DNA of 64,000 nt from Aquificales bacterium (GTDB lineage Bacteria > Aquificota > Aquificia > Aquificales > Aquificaceae): the NCBI GenBank assembly GCA_027037055.1, contig JALWBR010000012.1, forward strand, positions 57,104-121,103, written 5' to 3'. The notes under the pieces are model-generated. The model had not been told where the DNA came from, did not search any database, and was given only the letters and a program-made list of their open reading frames with translations. The position numbers and the translations under genes were made by a program. Shown piece after piece: positions 44,595 to 52,648 of this stretch. The stretch's first letter is position 1, and each line of letters opens with the position of its first letter.

Positions 44595-45591
44595 AAGCTT
44601 CTCCTCCGCTGAGGTCTATCTTACCCTCATCTGCAAGCTTCCTTATTATGGCTACAATCTCCTTCTGGGCTTTTTCAACCTCCGATACCTTAACGGGACC
44701 GAGGGCTTCCATATCCTCCTTTATTATCTCCGCAGCCCTCTTTGACATATTTGAGAGGAATTTCTCCTTTATATCATCGGGAGCACCCTTAAGGGCTATT
44801 ATAAGGAGATTCTTATCCACAGATTTAAGAACTTCAACAATAGCCCTGTTGTCAAGCTTTCTTATATCTTCAAAGGTGAACATTTTTTCTTTTAGCTTTT
44901 CCGCAAGATAAGGATCCTCACCTTCAATACTGCTGAGTATCTTGTTTGTTGTTTCCTTACTTAAAAGATTCAAAAGCTCCGCTGCTATCCCGAGACCCTC
45001 CCGTTTGTGAGCGAACCCCACAACCCCCATACCTTTTATCTCCTCCGCCAAAGCTTCCACGAGATCGCTCATAAACTCGGGAGATATGTTTTCTATGGTA
45101 GCAAGCCTTTTAATAACTTCACTTTTTAACTCATCCGGAAGCAAATTAAGAACATCCGCAGCTTTCGTAGCAGTAAGCTGTGAAAGAACAACAGCTATCG
45201 TTTGAGGATGTTCATTTTTAAGAAGGTTTGCAAGCACGCGCGTATCAACTTTCTCAAGCTCCTGTAAACTTTCTATGACATTAGAACTGCTTAAAAATTC
45301 CCTGAGTTTAACCGCCTTCTCGGGGGGTAAAATCTTTTCCGCAAACTCTATAAGACTTTCAACATCCACCTTTAGAAACTCGGTAGTTTGAAACTCATTT
45401 ATAAACTCCCTTCCTATATCCTCAACATCTTTAAGGGTTATACCGCTTATAGAAGTAGCATAAGCTAATACCTTTTGTATCTCCTCATCGTTTAATTCCT
45501 TCATAACCTCCACAGCAACCTGAGGGGGAAGGGACATTAGGAGTATAGCAGCCTTCTGAGCCTTGGTAAGATTATTTTTGACATTAGCCAT
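44587..45591 (-). CDS. fliG: Flagellar motor switch protein FliG
   Basis: Rotor protein that generates torque and sets direction. N-terminal block KAAILLMSLPPQVAVEVMKE, a middle domain with the EHPQ motif (KNEHPQTIAVVLSQLTATKA) and a C-terminal charged domain (LDNRAIVEVLKSVDKNLLII, FLSNMSKRAAEIIKEDMEAL). 334 residues. It starts 16 bp after frdB; an AT-rich palindrome covers its start codon. Confidence 0.96.
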   Translation of the reverse strand: MANVKNNLTKAQKAAILLMSLPPQVAVEVMKELNDEEIQKVLAYATSISGITLKDVEDIGREFINEFQTTEFLKVDVESLIEFAEKILPPEKAVKLREFLSSSNVIESLQELEKVDTRVLANLLKNEHPQTIAVVLSQLTATKAADVLNLLPDELKSEVIKRLATIENISPEFMSDLVEALAEEIKGMGVVGFAHKREGLGIAAELLNLLSKETTNKILSSIEGEDPYLAEKLKEKMFTFEDIRKLDNRAIVEVLKSVDKNLLIIALKGAPDDIKEKFLSNMSKRAAEIIKEDMEALGPVKVSEVEKAQKEIVAIIRKLADEGKIDLSGGEAYV

Positions 45592-45608
45592 AATATTAAA
45601 AATATTAT
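45590..45608. repeat. AT-rich perfect inverted repeat over the fliG start
   Basis: ATAATATT-aaa-AATATTAT spans the frdB stop to the fliG ATG. It could be an operator or a -10-like region; minus-strand GATAAT (in CTTTTGATAATATT) precedes fliG. Function unproved. Confidence 0.35.
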
Positions 45609-46309
45609 CAAAAGCTTAAAAAGTCCAAGTTATCGCCCTTCTCTTCTATAAGTCCTTCCTTTCTTAATTTAGCTTCCAAAATCCTAATGGCAAGTTCGGG
45701 CTGACATGACTTCGGACAGTATATACTACAGTAGTTACAATGGGTGCAATCCGTTATATTGAAGTTAACAATAAACCCGTACTTTGATGAAGGATCAGAA
45801 TTCCTTGGGTCTTCAACGGTCCTGTATATCTTAGTAAAAAGAAAGGGACCACCGAATCTTTCCGAAAAAACAGGACATACACTTTCACATATCAAACACC
45901 CTATGCAGTCCCACTGCCTCTCTATCCTATTAAATCCCTCTGGAGAATCCACACCCCTGTAATTACGCTCCTCAAACCATACCTTTCCCGCCCTTAATCT
46001 ATCAACAACCATTTTATGATCAACCACAAGATCCTTTACAGGTTCAAGATTATCAACCGGTTCTATTAGCAAATAATTACCGAACCTTGAAACATGTTCT
46101 TTGCAAGCAAGCACATGTTTTCCGTTAACTTTAACCGCACAAGTACCGCACACGGAACTTCTGCACATAACCCTGTAAGAAAGGGTCTCATCCAAATTCT
46201 CCTTTATATAGAAAAGCACATCAAGAACGGTCCAGCCCTCCTTAGGCTCAACTGTAAAAGTTTCCTCCTTATATTTACCGTCCCTGAATCGCTTTATTGT
46301 AACCCTCAC
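45608..46309 (-). CDS. frdB: Succinate dehydrogenase / fumarate reductase iron-sulfur subunit
   Basis: Electron-transfer subunit. A [2Fe-2S] site has C49, C54, C57 and C69. One cluster motif is C135-x2-C138-x2-C141-x3-C145 (CIGCLICESVCP). The next is C188-x2-C191-x2-C194-x3-C198-P (CTHCNYCSIYCPKSC), with an extra C202. 233 residues. Flavoprotein and membrane subunits are not in this window. In Aquificales the enzyme can run as a fumarate reductase in the reductive TCA cycle; direction here is inferred. It overlaps lipA by 4 bp. Confidence 0.88.
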   Translation of the reverse strand: MRVTIKRFRDGKYKEETFTVEPKEGWTVLDVLFYIKENLDETLSYRVMCRSSVCGTCAVKVNGKHVLACKEHVSRFGNYLLIEPVDNLEPVKDLVVDHKMVVDRLRAGKVWFEERNYRGVDSPEGFNRIERQWDCIGCLICESVCPVFSERFGGPFLFTKIYRTVEDPRNSDPSSKYGFIVNFNITDCTHCNYCSIYCPKSCQPELAIRILEAKLRKEGLIEEKGDNLDFLSF

Positions 46310-47133
46310 AAAATCCCCTCCAACATATTAGCCTTGTAAGAGCTTCTTACATTAGGACCCGCAACCACCATTTTAAATCCCTTCTCCTCCGCCATCTCTT
46401 TTAACCTTAAAAATTCCTCTTCCCCATAGTACTTAACAACCGGATGATGCCTTAAGGAAGGCATGTAGTATTGACCTATGGTCAAAACATCACAATCAAC
46501 ACCTCTCAAGTCATCCATAACCTTTTCTATCTCATCAAACCTCTCACCAAAACCCACGAGTAACGCGGATTTAGTAACAACGGAAGGGTTTATCTTCTTC
46601 GCCATTCTAATTATGTTAAGGCTTCTATGGTAATCAGCTCCTTTTCTGACACTGTCGTAAAGGCGTGGTACAGTCTCTAAGTTATGAGAAAAAACATCCG
46701 GTGAAGAAGACATCACCAATTCTACAGCCTCATTACTGCCCCCGAAGTCGGGTACGAGAACCTCAACCCTTACACCCGGATTCAACTCCTTTACAATCCT
46801 TACAGTTTTAAAAAACTGAAAAGCCCCGCCCAGCGCAAGATCATCCCGTGTAACCGATGTTATAACAACATAGTCAAGCCCGAGCATCCTAACAGCTTCC
46901 GCTATTCTGAAAGGCTCCTCTGGATCTATATACCCCTTTACAGCCCTTTTAACATTACAGAAAGAACAGGATCGCGTACATCTGTCACCCAATATCATAA
47001 AAGTGGCTGTCCCAGATGAAAAACACTCTGATATATTGGGACACCTTGACTCTTCGCAAACAGTATTTAATTTGACCCTCCTCAAAAGTTTTTTCATTCT
47101 GTAGAGATCGGAGAGGTGAACAACGGGCTTCAT
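46306..47133 (-). CDS. lipA: Lipoyl synthase
   Basis: Radical-SAM enzyme that inserts two sulfur atoms into protein-bound octanoyl chains. The auxiliary cluster motif is C26-x4-C31-x5-C37 (CEESRCPNISEC). The radical-SAM motif is C52-x3-C56-x2-C59 (CTRSCSFC). The C-terminal RSSY serine is in NVRSSYKAN. These mark LipA, not the LipS1/LipS2 pair. 275 residues. The lipoylated LbpA proteins encoded 8-9 kb away are plausible clients. It shares a 21-bp divergent promoter gap with the next gene and looks leaderless. Confidence 0.93.
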   Translation of the reverse strand: MKPVVHLSDLYRMKKLLRRVKLNTVCEESRCPNISECFSSGTATFMILGDRCTRSCSFCNVKRAVKGYIDPEEPFRIAEAVRMLGLDYVVITSVTRDDLALGGAFQFFKTVRIVKELNPGVRVEVLVPDFGGSNEAVELVMSSSPDVFSHNLETVPRLYDSVRKGADYHRSLNIIRMAKKINPSVVTKSALLVGFGERFDEIEKVMDDLRGVDCDVLTIGQYYMPSLRHHPVVKYYGEEEFLRLKEMAEEKGFKMVVAGPNVRSSYKANMLEGIL

Positions 47134-47154
47134 TGGGTATTATATTTTATAACC
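47134..47154. promoter_or_regulatory. Divergent lipA / NosL-like promoter gap, 21 bp
   Basis: Minus-strand TATAAT (47144-47139) lies 5 nt before the lipA ATG. Plus-strand TATATT (47141-47146) lies 8 nt before the other ATG. The two boxes overlap, and neither gene has a ribosome site, so both mRNAs would be leaderless. Confidence 0.5.
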
Positions 47155-47793
47155 ATGGAAGCCATAGGTATGATTCTTATCGTAAGTTCAAGATTTTTGG
47201 AACTTGTAGGGATAATAATGATAATATTCTTTGCCATAAAAAGGTACAAGGCAAGATACATCTATTACACCACACTTATTATATTTGTAAGCATATCAAT
47301 AAGCGCAGCTGCCATATTCCTTAAAGAATATTTTGTGCCCCTTTCAATAGCATCAACGGTTATATCTTCCCTACTTTTACTGGGACTTATTATTTATGTA
47401 ATAAAACACAGGGAAGAAACCCTTGATATACACCCTCAAGAAGGAGAAAGATGTCCCGTCTGCACAGCTTTTGTAAAAGATACTATGGAAGGTTTGTCAA
47501 CCGTCACAGTTGACGATGTTACCCTCTTCTTTGACTCACCACTGCATCTTGTAAGATTCTTGGAAGATCCAATTTTTTATATAAAACAAAGGCGCATACC
47601 CGTTAGTAAACTTGAGTTTGAAAATTTGTTTATAAAAGCGAAGGATACAAAAAGATTCAGGGAACCTTCCCATCTCAAATTTGTTTATGAAGGCGAAGAG
47701 TTGGAAGCCTTTGAAAATCCGCCCAAAGGGAAGGAATCATATACATTTGAAGCAATCCTTAAAAGAATTAAGGTTAATCAGGATGCTGATTAA
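47155..47793 (+). CDS. Membrane protein with NosL-like CxxC domain, unknown function
   Basis: 213 residues. Three hydrophobic segments fill the first 90 residues. A soluble domain then starts with GERCPVCTAFVKDTMEG and continues VTVDDVTLFFDSPLHLVRFL, resembling the CxxC and FDSP parts of NosL or YHS-type metal-binding domains. The start at 47155 (MEAIGMILIVSSRFLELVG) is favoured over an upstream ATG at 47116. Its last codons overlap the SLBB gene, so the two are coupled. A metal or heavy-metal handling role is inferred weakly. Confidence 0.6.
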   Translation: MEAIGMILIVSSRFLELVGIIMIIFFAIKRYKARYIYYTTLIIFVSISISAAAIFLKEYFVPLSIASTVISSLLLLGLIIYVIKHREETLDIHPQEGERCPVCTAFVKDTMEGLSTVTVDDVTLFFDSPLHLVRFLEDPIFYIKQRRIPVSKLEFENLFIKAKDTKRFREPSHLKFVYEGEELEAFENPPKGKESYTFEAILKRIKVNQDAD

Positions 47794-50110
47794 ATTTATT
47801 TTTCTTCTCCTTGCTTTTTTTATTGCATCAGCATACGGTGAAGATACCACAAACGGTGGTGCATTCTCCGATATTGAAGATACCTTCATAGTAAAAGCTC
47901 AAGGAAGACTTGAAAAGCCCCTGCTTCAGTTCGGTTATGAGATATTCGGGAAATCCCCCATAGCCCTTGGTTCGGAAGAGTTCACCGTATATGTAACGGG
48001 CTATGTTAAAAAACCTGGACCGGTTATAGTAACGGAGGTAAACACCCTCATTGATGCAATAACATTGGCGGGAGGTGTAAGGAAAAACGGATCACTGAGA
48101 AACATAATATTGAAGAGAAAGGAAGGGGAAAAGATAAAGGAGATAAAGATAGATCTTTATAAGTTACTTATAGAGGGAGAACCCGTAAATGTCCATCTAA
48201 GGCCGGAAGACATTATACTCGTAGGAAGCATAGGAAGGGTTGTAGGAATAGCAGGTAGCGTTAAAAGACCTGCTATATATGAACTTAAAGATGAGAAAAA
48301 ACTAAAGGAAGTGATCAAACTCGCGGGTGATCTCAGACCCTCAGCATACAGGTACAGCGTAGAGATAATAAGGTATGAAGGCAATAAACTTAAGCTTGTT
48401 GAGGGAAATCTAAATGATGAAAGCTTTCTCAACATCAGTATAAAGGACGGGGATCTCATATTTATAAAGAAGATAGCCCCAGTCATTACCAACATAGTTA
48501 AGATTGAAGGGCATGTTATGTATCCCGGTTCCTATTCAATAGAAGTAACACCCACCATGAGGCACTTGCTAAAAAAGGCAGGTCTGTATGTGGATACAAA
48601 CCTTTACTACGGCGAACTTATAAGAAAGAGAAAGGGAAGACACCCCCTTTATAGGACCTTCATACCCAAAGATATACTTGACGGTCGGGAGAATATAAAG
48701 CTTAAGCCCTTTGATGTGGTGAGACTTTACAAGGTAGGGGTAGTTAAGGGCATAGATCTAAACAGGTTTAAAAACGCGGTTATACTAAAAGGACACATAA
48801 AATACCCGGGTGTTTATGCCATAAAGAGGAACACAAAACTTTCAGAACTGCTGACGGAGGACATACTTCTCCTTGATACAAACCTTTATTACGGCGAGAT
48901 TATAAGGAAAGAAAGACCGGAATCTGAGTATGAGATAATAAACTTTGCTCCTCAAGATATACTATCGGGTAAAAAGGACATAAGACTCAAAGGAAGGGAT
49001 ACCATAGTTTTCTATCCAAAATGGGTGTACGGTCCTATCAAAATAAGTGGTGAGGTTGAAAATCCAAAGTTAATACCTTACTACAAGGGTATAAGATTAC
49101 TTGATATTCTTATGGATACAAAACTTAAAGACAGCCCTTATTGGTTAAAGGCTGAGGTTTACAGGGAAGAAGAAAACGGTGGCCAGAGAAAATTCATAAG
49201 CATATATCTGTATGATCTTTTGATAAAAGGTGATGAAAACAAAAATATAGAGTTGGCACCAGGAGACAGTATTCTTATAAGGCGTATAGGCAAAAGGGAA
49301 AAGGTCAAAAAGATAACCGTGCTTGGAGAGGTGGAAAATCCGGGCGTCTATGAATACAAGGAAGGTATGACACTGTATGATATCCTTAAAAAGGCGGGGG
49401 GATTTACAAGAAATGCATATCCTAAAGGGCTTATACTTATAAGGGAAAGTGCCAAAAAGTTACAAGAACAACAATTAAGGGCTACTATTTTATCCCTTGA
49501 GGAGCACATATTGAAAACCGAGGGAAATGTAGGTTTAATTGAAGACCAACAAAGTGTTAATCTGCTTAAAATAACTCTTGAAAAATATAAAAGAATGCTT
49601 GAGATTATGAAACACAGGGCTAAGATAGGCTTGGGTAGAATATCCCTTGATATACCTGACAATCTTGAAGATCTTAAAAACTCACCATCTAACATAACCT
49701 TAGAAGACGGAGATTATATATATGTGCCGTCAAAACCGAGATATGTGTTAGTGCTGGGTGAGGTTTACAATCAGATATCTTTGCCCTATATACCAGGAAA
49801 GACTGTGGGATACTATGTTAATCTTGTAGGCGGTCTTAAAGAAGGTGCTAAGGAAGAGGACATTTACATTATAAAGGCAAACGGCAGGGTAATTTCAAAC
49901 AGACAGCTTAAAAACAAAACCAGTTTGGCATGGGAAAATAGGAAGTTGTATGTTAAGAGAAATATAATGGAAATACCCGTTGAGGAGGGAGATACGATAG
50001 TTATACCTTCGGAGGTAAAAATACCCATTATGTGGAGACCCCTTATAAGGGATGTAGTACAGATAATATTCCAAGCAATATCAACAGCTGTTCTGGCTAA
50101 AAGACTATGA
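47783..50110 (+). CDS. Polysaccharide export protein with seven SLBB domains
   Basis: 775 residues with a signal peptide (MLIKFIFLLLAFFIASAYG). Seven SLBB/beta-grasp modules begin near residues 70, 155, 240, 338, 423, 515 and 655 (for example YVTGYVKKPGPVIV and KITVLGEVENPGVYEY). Modules 3 and 4 share DTNLYYGE-[LI]-IRK, a recent duplication. A helix (about 560-620) and a C-terminal hydrophobic end follow. Wza-type export channels also carry SLBB domains, but the PES domain is not obvious. The Wzi-like gene follows with a 4-bp overlap. Start chosen at 47783 because of the signal peptide. Confidence 0.8.
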   Translation: MLIKFIFLLLAFFIASAYGEDTTNGGAFSDIEDTFIVKAQGRLEKPLLQFGYEIFGKSPIALGSEEFTVYVTGYVKKPGPVIVTEVNTLIDAITLAGGVRKNGSLRNIILKRKEGEKIKEIKIDLYKLLIEGEPVNVHLRPEDIILVGSIGRVVGIAGSVKRPAIYELKDEKKLKEVIKLAGDLRPSAYRYSVEIIRYEGNKLKLVEGNLNDESFLNISIKDGDLIFIKKIAPVITNIVKIEGHVMYPGSYSIEVTPTMRHLLKKAGLYVDTNLYYGELIRKRKGRHPLYRTFIPKDILDGRENIKLKPFDVVRLYKVGVVKGIDLNRFKNAVILKGHIKYPGVYAIKRNTKLSELLTEDILLLDTNLYYGEIIRKERPESEYEIINFAPQDILSGKKDIRLKGRDTIVFYPKWVYGPIKISGEVENPKLIPYYKGIRLLDILMDTKLKDSPYWLKAEVYREEENGGQRKFISIYLYDLLIKGDENKNIELAPGDSILIRRIGKREKVKKITVLGEVENPGVYEYKEGMTLYDILKKAGGFTRNAYPKGLILIRESAKKLQEQQLRATILSLEEHILKTEGNVGLIEDQQSVNLLKITLEKYKRMLEIMKHRAKIGLGRISLDIPDNLEDLKNSPSNITLEDGDYIYVPSKPRYVLVLGEVYNQISLPYIPGKTVGYYVNLVGGLKEGAKEEDIYIIKANGRVISNRQLKNKTSLAWENRKLYVKRNIMEIPVEEGDTIVIPSEVKIPIMWRPLIRDVVQIIFQAISTAVLAKRL

Positions 50111-51552
50111 AAGTACTAATTATATTTTTACTCATACTGATAAATATGCCCCTTGCAAATCCCATGTTTAATATTAATGCGGAAAAAGATGATATATATT
50201 TTGAAGCTGAAGGTTCCTCCTACAAGTACTATGACATATCAACCTTAAAACCGTTAAGTATATACAGGCTATTTTTGTTTTCGGAAAATCCCGTAAGATT
50301 AAAACCTTACACCTACATAGGTATGGAAATGGGTTTATATATAAAACCTATTAATGAAATAGATATTCTCGTATATTCAACAGATGAAGAAAACTTCTTC
50401 ATTGAAGGATCTTCGGGAATTAAACTAAGGAAAGGTTTTAATTATTACACCTTCCTTGACGGCTTCATATCGGGAGGGGACAGGCTTGTAATTTATTATC
50501 AACTTACCTCAAAGTGGAACAGCGACGGATACAGGGGAGATCTCTTCAGAGGCTACGGAAAATTAAGACTGTGGAAATTCTCCTTTTTGGCGGGTAAGGA
50601 CAATGTAAACCTGGGTCCAGGCGAATACGGACTTTTACTCAGCAACAATACGGAACCCTATCCCATGATAAAGATACAAACGGAAGAACCGCTTAAAGGC
50701 TGGGGTTACTGGGATATAGTGTTTATAAGGGGGTGGCTTATAGAAAAAAGACAGGACAGGGACAACCCAAGTATTCTCGCACTCAGGATAGTATGGAAGC
50801 CCTTTAATTTTATTGAAATAGGAGGCACAAAGACAACCCTCTATGAAGGAGAGGGAAGACCTAAATACAGACTTGATGAGTACTTGGAGTTAATACTAAG
50901 TACAAGGGATAACATAACTGGGGGAAGGTATGATAATAGCTCCAATGCGAGCTATGATATAAGTTTATATTTGCCTCTTAAAAGGATTTTCCCATCTATA
51001 AAAATATTCAAGATTTATTACCAAGAAGCTGCGTCCGATGTTATAGCCTTCTGGCAGGAAGAAGACAGGGGCACCTTTTATCCTCCGTTCGGTATAAGAT
51101 TCTTGAAGCCAGCCTATCAGGGAGGGATACTTATGTCAACAGGGAAGAATGTATTGAGACTGGAATTTGCAAAAATTTCGGATAAATTCTTTATACATCA
51201 CTATTATCCCATTGAGGGTCATACATACAAAGGATTGTCCTTAGGCTACCCTTACGGCAGGAACTCCCTGTCCATGCTGTTAAAACACAGATATTATCCG
51301 AAAGATAACGCTTATGTTGAATACAAGATAGGCGGTTATAAAAGACCCTTTGAAAAATCCGCAAAATTTACTGAAAGATTCTTCCTTCAGATTACTGGAT
51401 CTTACACACTTTCAAGGATAAGGGGATTTATATTCCTAAGGGCGGACAAGATAAACAACTATGATAAAAACCCCCTGCCCAACTTGTACGACATTACGGA
51501 CGAGGATAGAATAATATACACGGTAGGAGGCGGGATATATATTTTACTCTAA
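50107..51552 (+). CDS. Wzi-family capsule assembly outer-membrane protein
   Basis: 481 residues with an N-terminal signal (MKVLIIFLLILINMPLANPM) and a beta-barrel pattern ending in an aromatic/Leu C-terminus (VGGGIYILL). The family hallmark LAGKDNVNLGPGEYGLLLSN, followed by NTEPYPMIKI, is clear. Wzi anchors capsule at the cell surface. It overlaps the SLBB export gene, suggesting one surface-polysaccharide export unit. Confidence 0.85.
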   Translation: MKVLIIFLLILINMPLANPMFNINAEKDDIYFEAEGSSYKYYDISTLKPLSIYRLFLFSENPVRLKPYTYIGMEMGLYIKPINEIDILVYSTDEENFFIEGSSGIKLRKGFNYYTFLDGFISGGDRLVIYYQLTSKWNSDGYRGDLFRGYGKLRLWKFSFLAGKDNVNLGPGEYGLLLSNNTEPYPMIKIQTEEPLKGWGYWDIVFIRGWLIEKRQDRDNPSILALRIVWKPFNFIEIGGTKTTLYEGEGRPKYRLDEYLELILSTRDNITGGRYDNSSNASYDISLYLPLKRIFPSIKIFKIYYQEAASDVIAFWQEEDRGTFYPPFGIRFLKPAYQGGILMSTGKNVLRLEFAKISDKFFIHHYYPIEGHTYKGLSLGYPYGRNSLSMLLKHRYYPKDNAYVEYKIGGYKRPFEKSAKFTERFFLQITGSYTLSRIRGFIFLRADKINNYDKNPLPNLYDITDEDRIIYTVGGGIYILL

Positions 51553-51565
51553 CCCCTTCAAGTAT

Positions 51566-52648
51566 TTAATAAGCCGAAATCTCTTCAACCCCTTCCAGAA
51601 GATGGTTGCAATAAATCATAAAATTTTCAGCTATTTCCTTTGCATCGTATTTTGAATAATCAATATCATTAAAGTTTAAGGATGCCCCCTTATAAAGTAT
51701 CTCCACAATTCTTTCAGCAAACCCCTCTATATCTCCCAGTGGAACAACAAGGTTGAATCTGGAGAGTATATTAACATGATCGCCGTCGGAAGCATAGGCT
51801 ACGACGGGAGTACCGAGGAATAAACTTTCCAGGACAACCCTTCCTAAGCTCTCATAATAGGAAGGAAAAGCAAATACATCAGCCCTTTTCATATACCTGA
51901 ATATATTCCTTTCTGGTTTTACAAAAATAACCTCCTTTTCAATACCCAGGCTTTTTATTTTTTTCTTCAATAAACTTTCCTTACTACCGTTGCCTACAAG
52001 TACAAGTATGACATTCTTCACTTTCCTTTTAACAATATAAAAAATGTCTATAAGATCCTCCACTCCCTTCTGATCCTCAAATCTTCCCGCGTATAATACA
52101 ATCTTCCTTGTGCGAAATAAATCTTCAAGGTGGGGTGGTAATTTTTGCTTCGCAAGTTCGTATATAAGGTTAAAGTTAAATGGATTCCTCAAGAGTACAA
52201 TGTCATCCCTGCCTGTAAACCTTTTTAATGACTCCAAAACATTATCAGAAACAGCCACAATTCCATCAAATTTTGACAAAACAAGACTTTTAAAAAAGTT
52301 CCATCTTTTCGGAGGCAGATGAAAGAAAGCAACGAGCTTGGGTTTTTTTTCAATATGCAAGAATTTTAAAGGTGCAATTATAGGATTCCTTGCGGGAATA
52401 TTTGATATTAACATATCCGGCTTTTTACTCTTGATATATTTAATTAACCGACGGAATCTCAACATATCCAACTTTGATGATAAGGAATATACGGGTATTC
52501 CATCCACAGAATCCGCTTTACAAGATGGATCATCTATTAGAAATTCAATATCCCATCCGTTCTCCCTCATAAAACCGCCGAGCTCCACACTGTATGAGAA
52601 AACTCCGTCGGGTATGGAGATATTTTTTAGATAGAAGGTTATTTTCAT
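51566..52648 (-). CDS. Glycosyltransferase family 4 (GT-B fold)
   Basis: 360 residues. The C-terminal half has the GT4 nucleotide-sugar site: YAGRFEDQKGVEDLIDIFYI, ILVLVGNGSKESLLKKKI, RADVFAFPSYYESLGRVVLE and SLFLGTPVVAYASDGDH. The E-x7-E motif is intact. It most likely adds a sugar to lipopolysaccharide or an exopolysaccharide. Its ATG overlaps the stop of the nfnB-like gene by 1 bp, so it is tied to the end of the sulfur operon. It converges on the wzi gene with a 13-bp gap. Confidence 0.85.
   Translation of the reverse strand: MKITFYLKNISIPDGVFSYSVELGGFMRENGWDIEFLIDDPSCKADSVDGIPVYSLSSKLDMLRFRRLIKYIKSKKPDMLISNIPARNPIIAPLKFLHIEKKPKLVAFFHLPPKRWNFFKSLVLSKFDGIVAVSDNVLESLKRFTGRDDIVLLRNPFNFNLIYELAKQKLPPHLEDLFRTRKIVLYAGRFEDQKGVEDLIDIFYIVKRKVKNVILVLVGNGSKESLLKKKIKSLGIEKEVIFVKPERNIFRYMKRADVFAFPSYYESLGRVVLESLFLGTPVVAYASDGDHVNILSRFNLVVPLGDIEGFAERIVEILYKGASLNFNDIDYSKYDAKEIAENFMIYCNHLLEGVEEISAY

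Noticed and set aside
46306..47133. LipS1 or LipS2 instead of LipA
   Set aside because: The CEESRC-x5-C auxiliary motif, CTRSCSFC and C-terminal RSSY are those of LipA.
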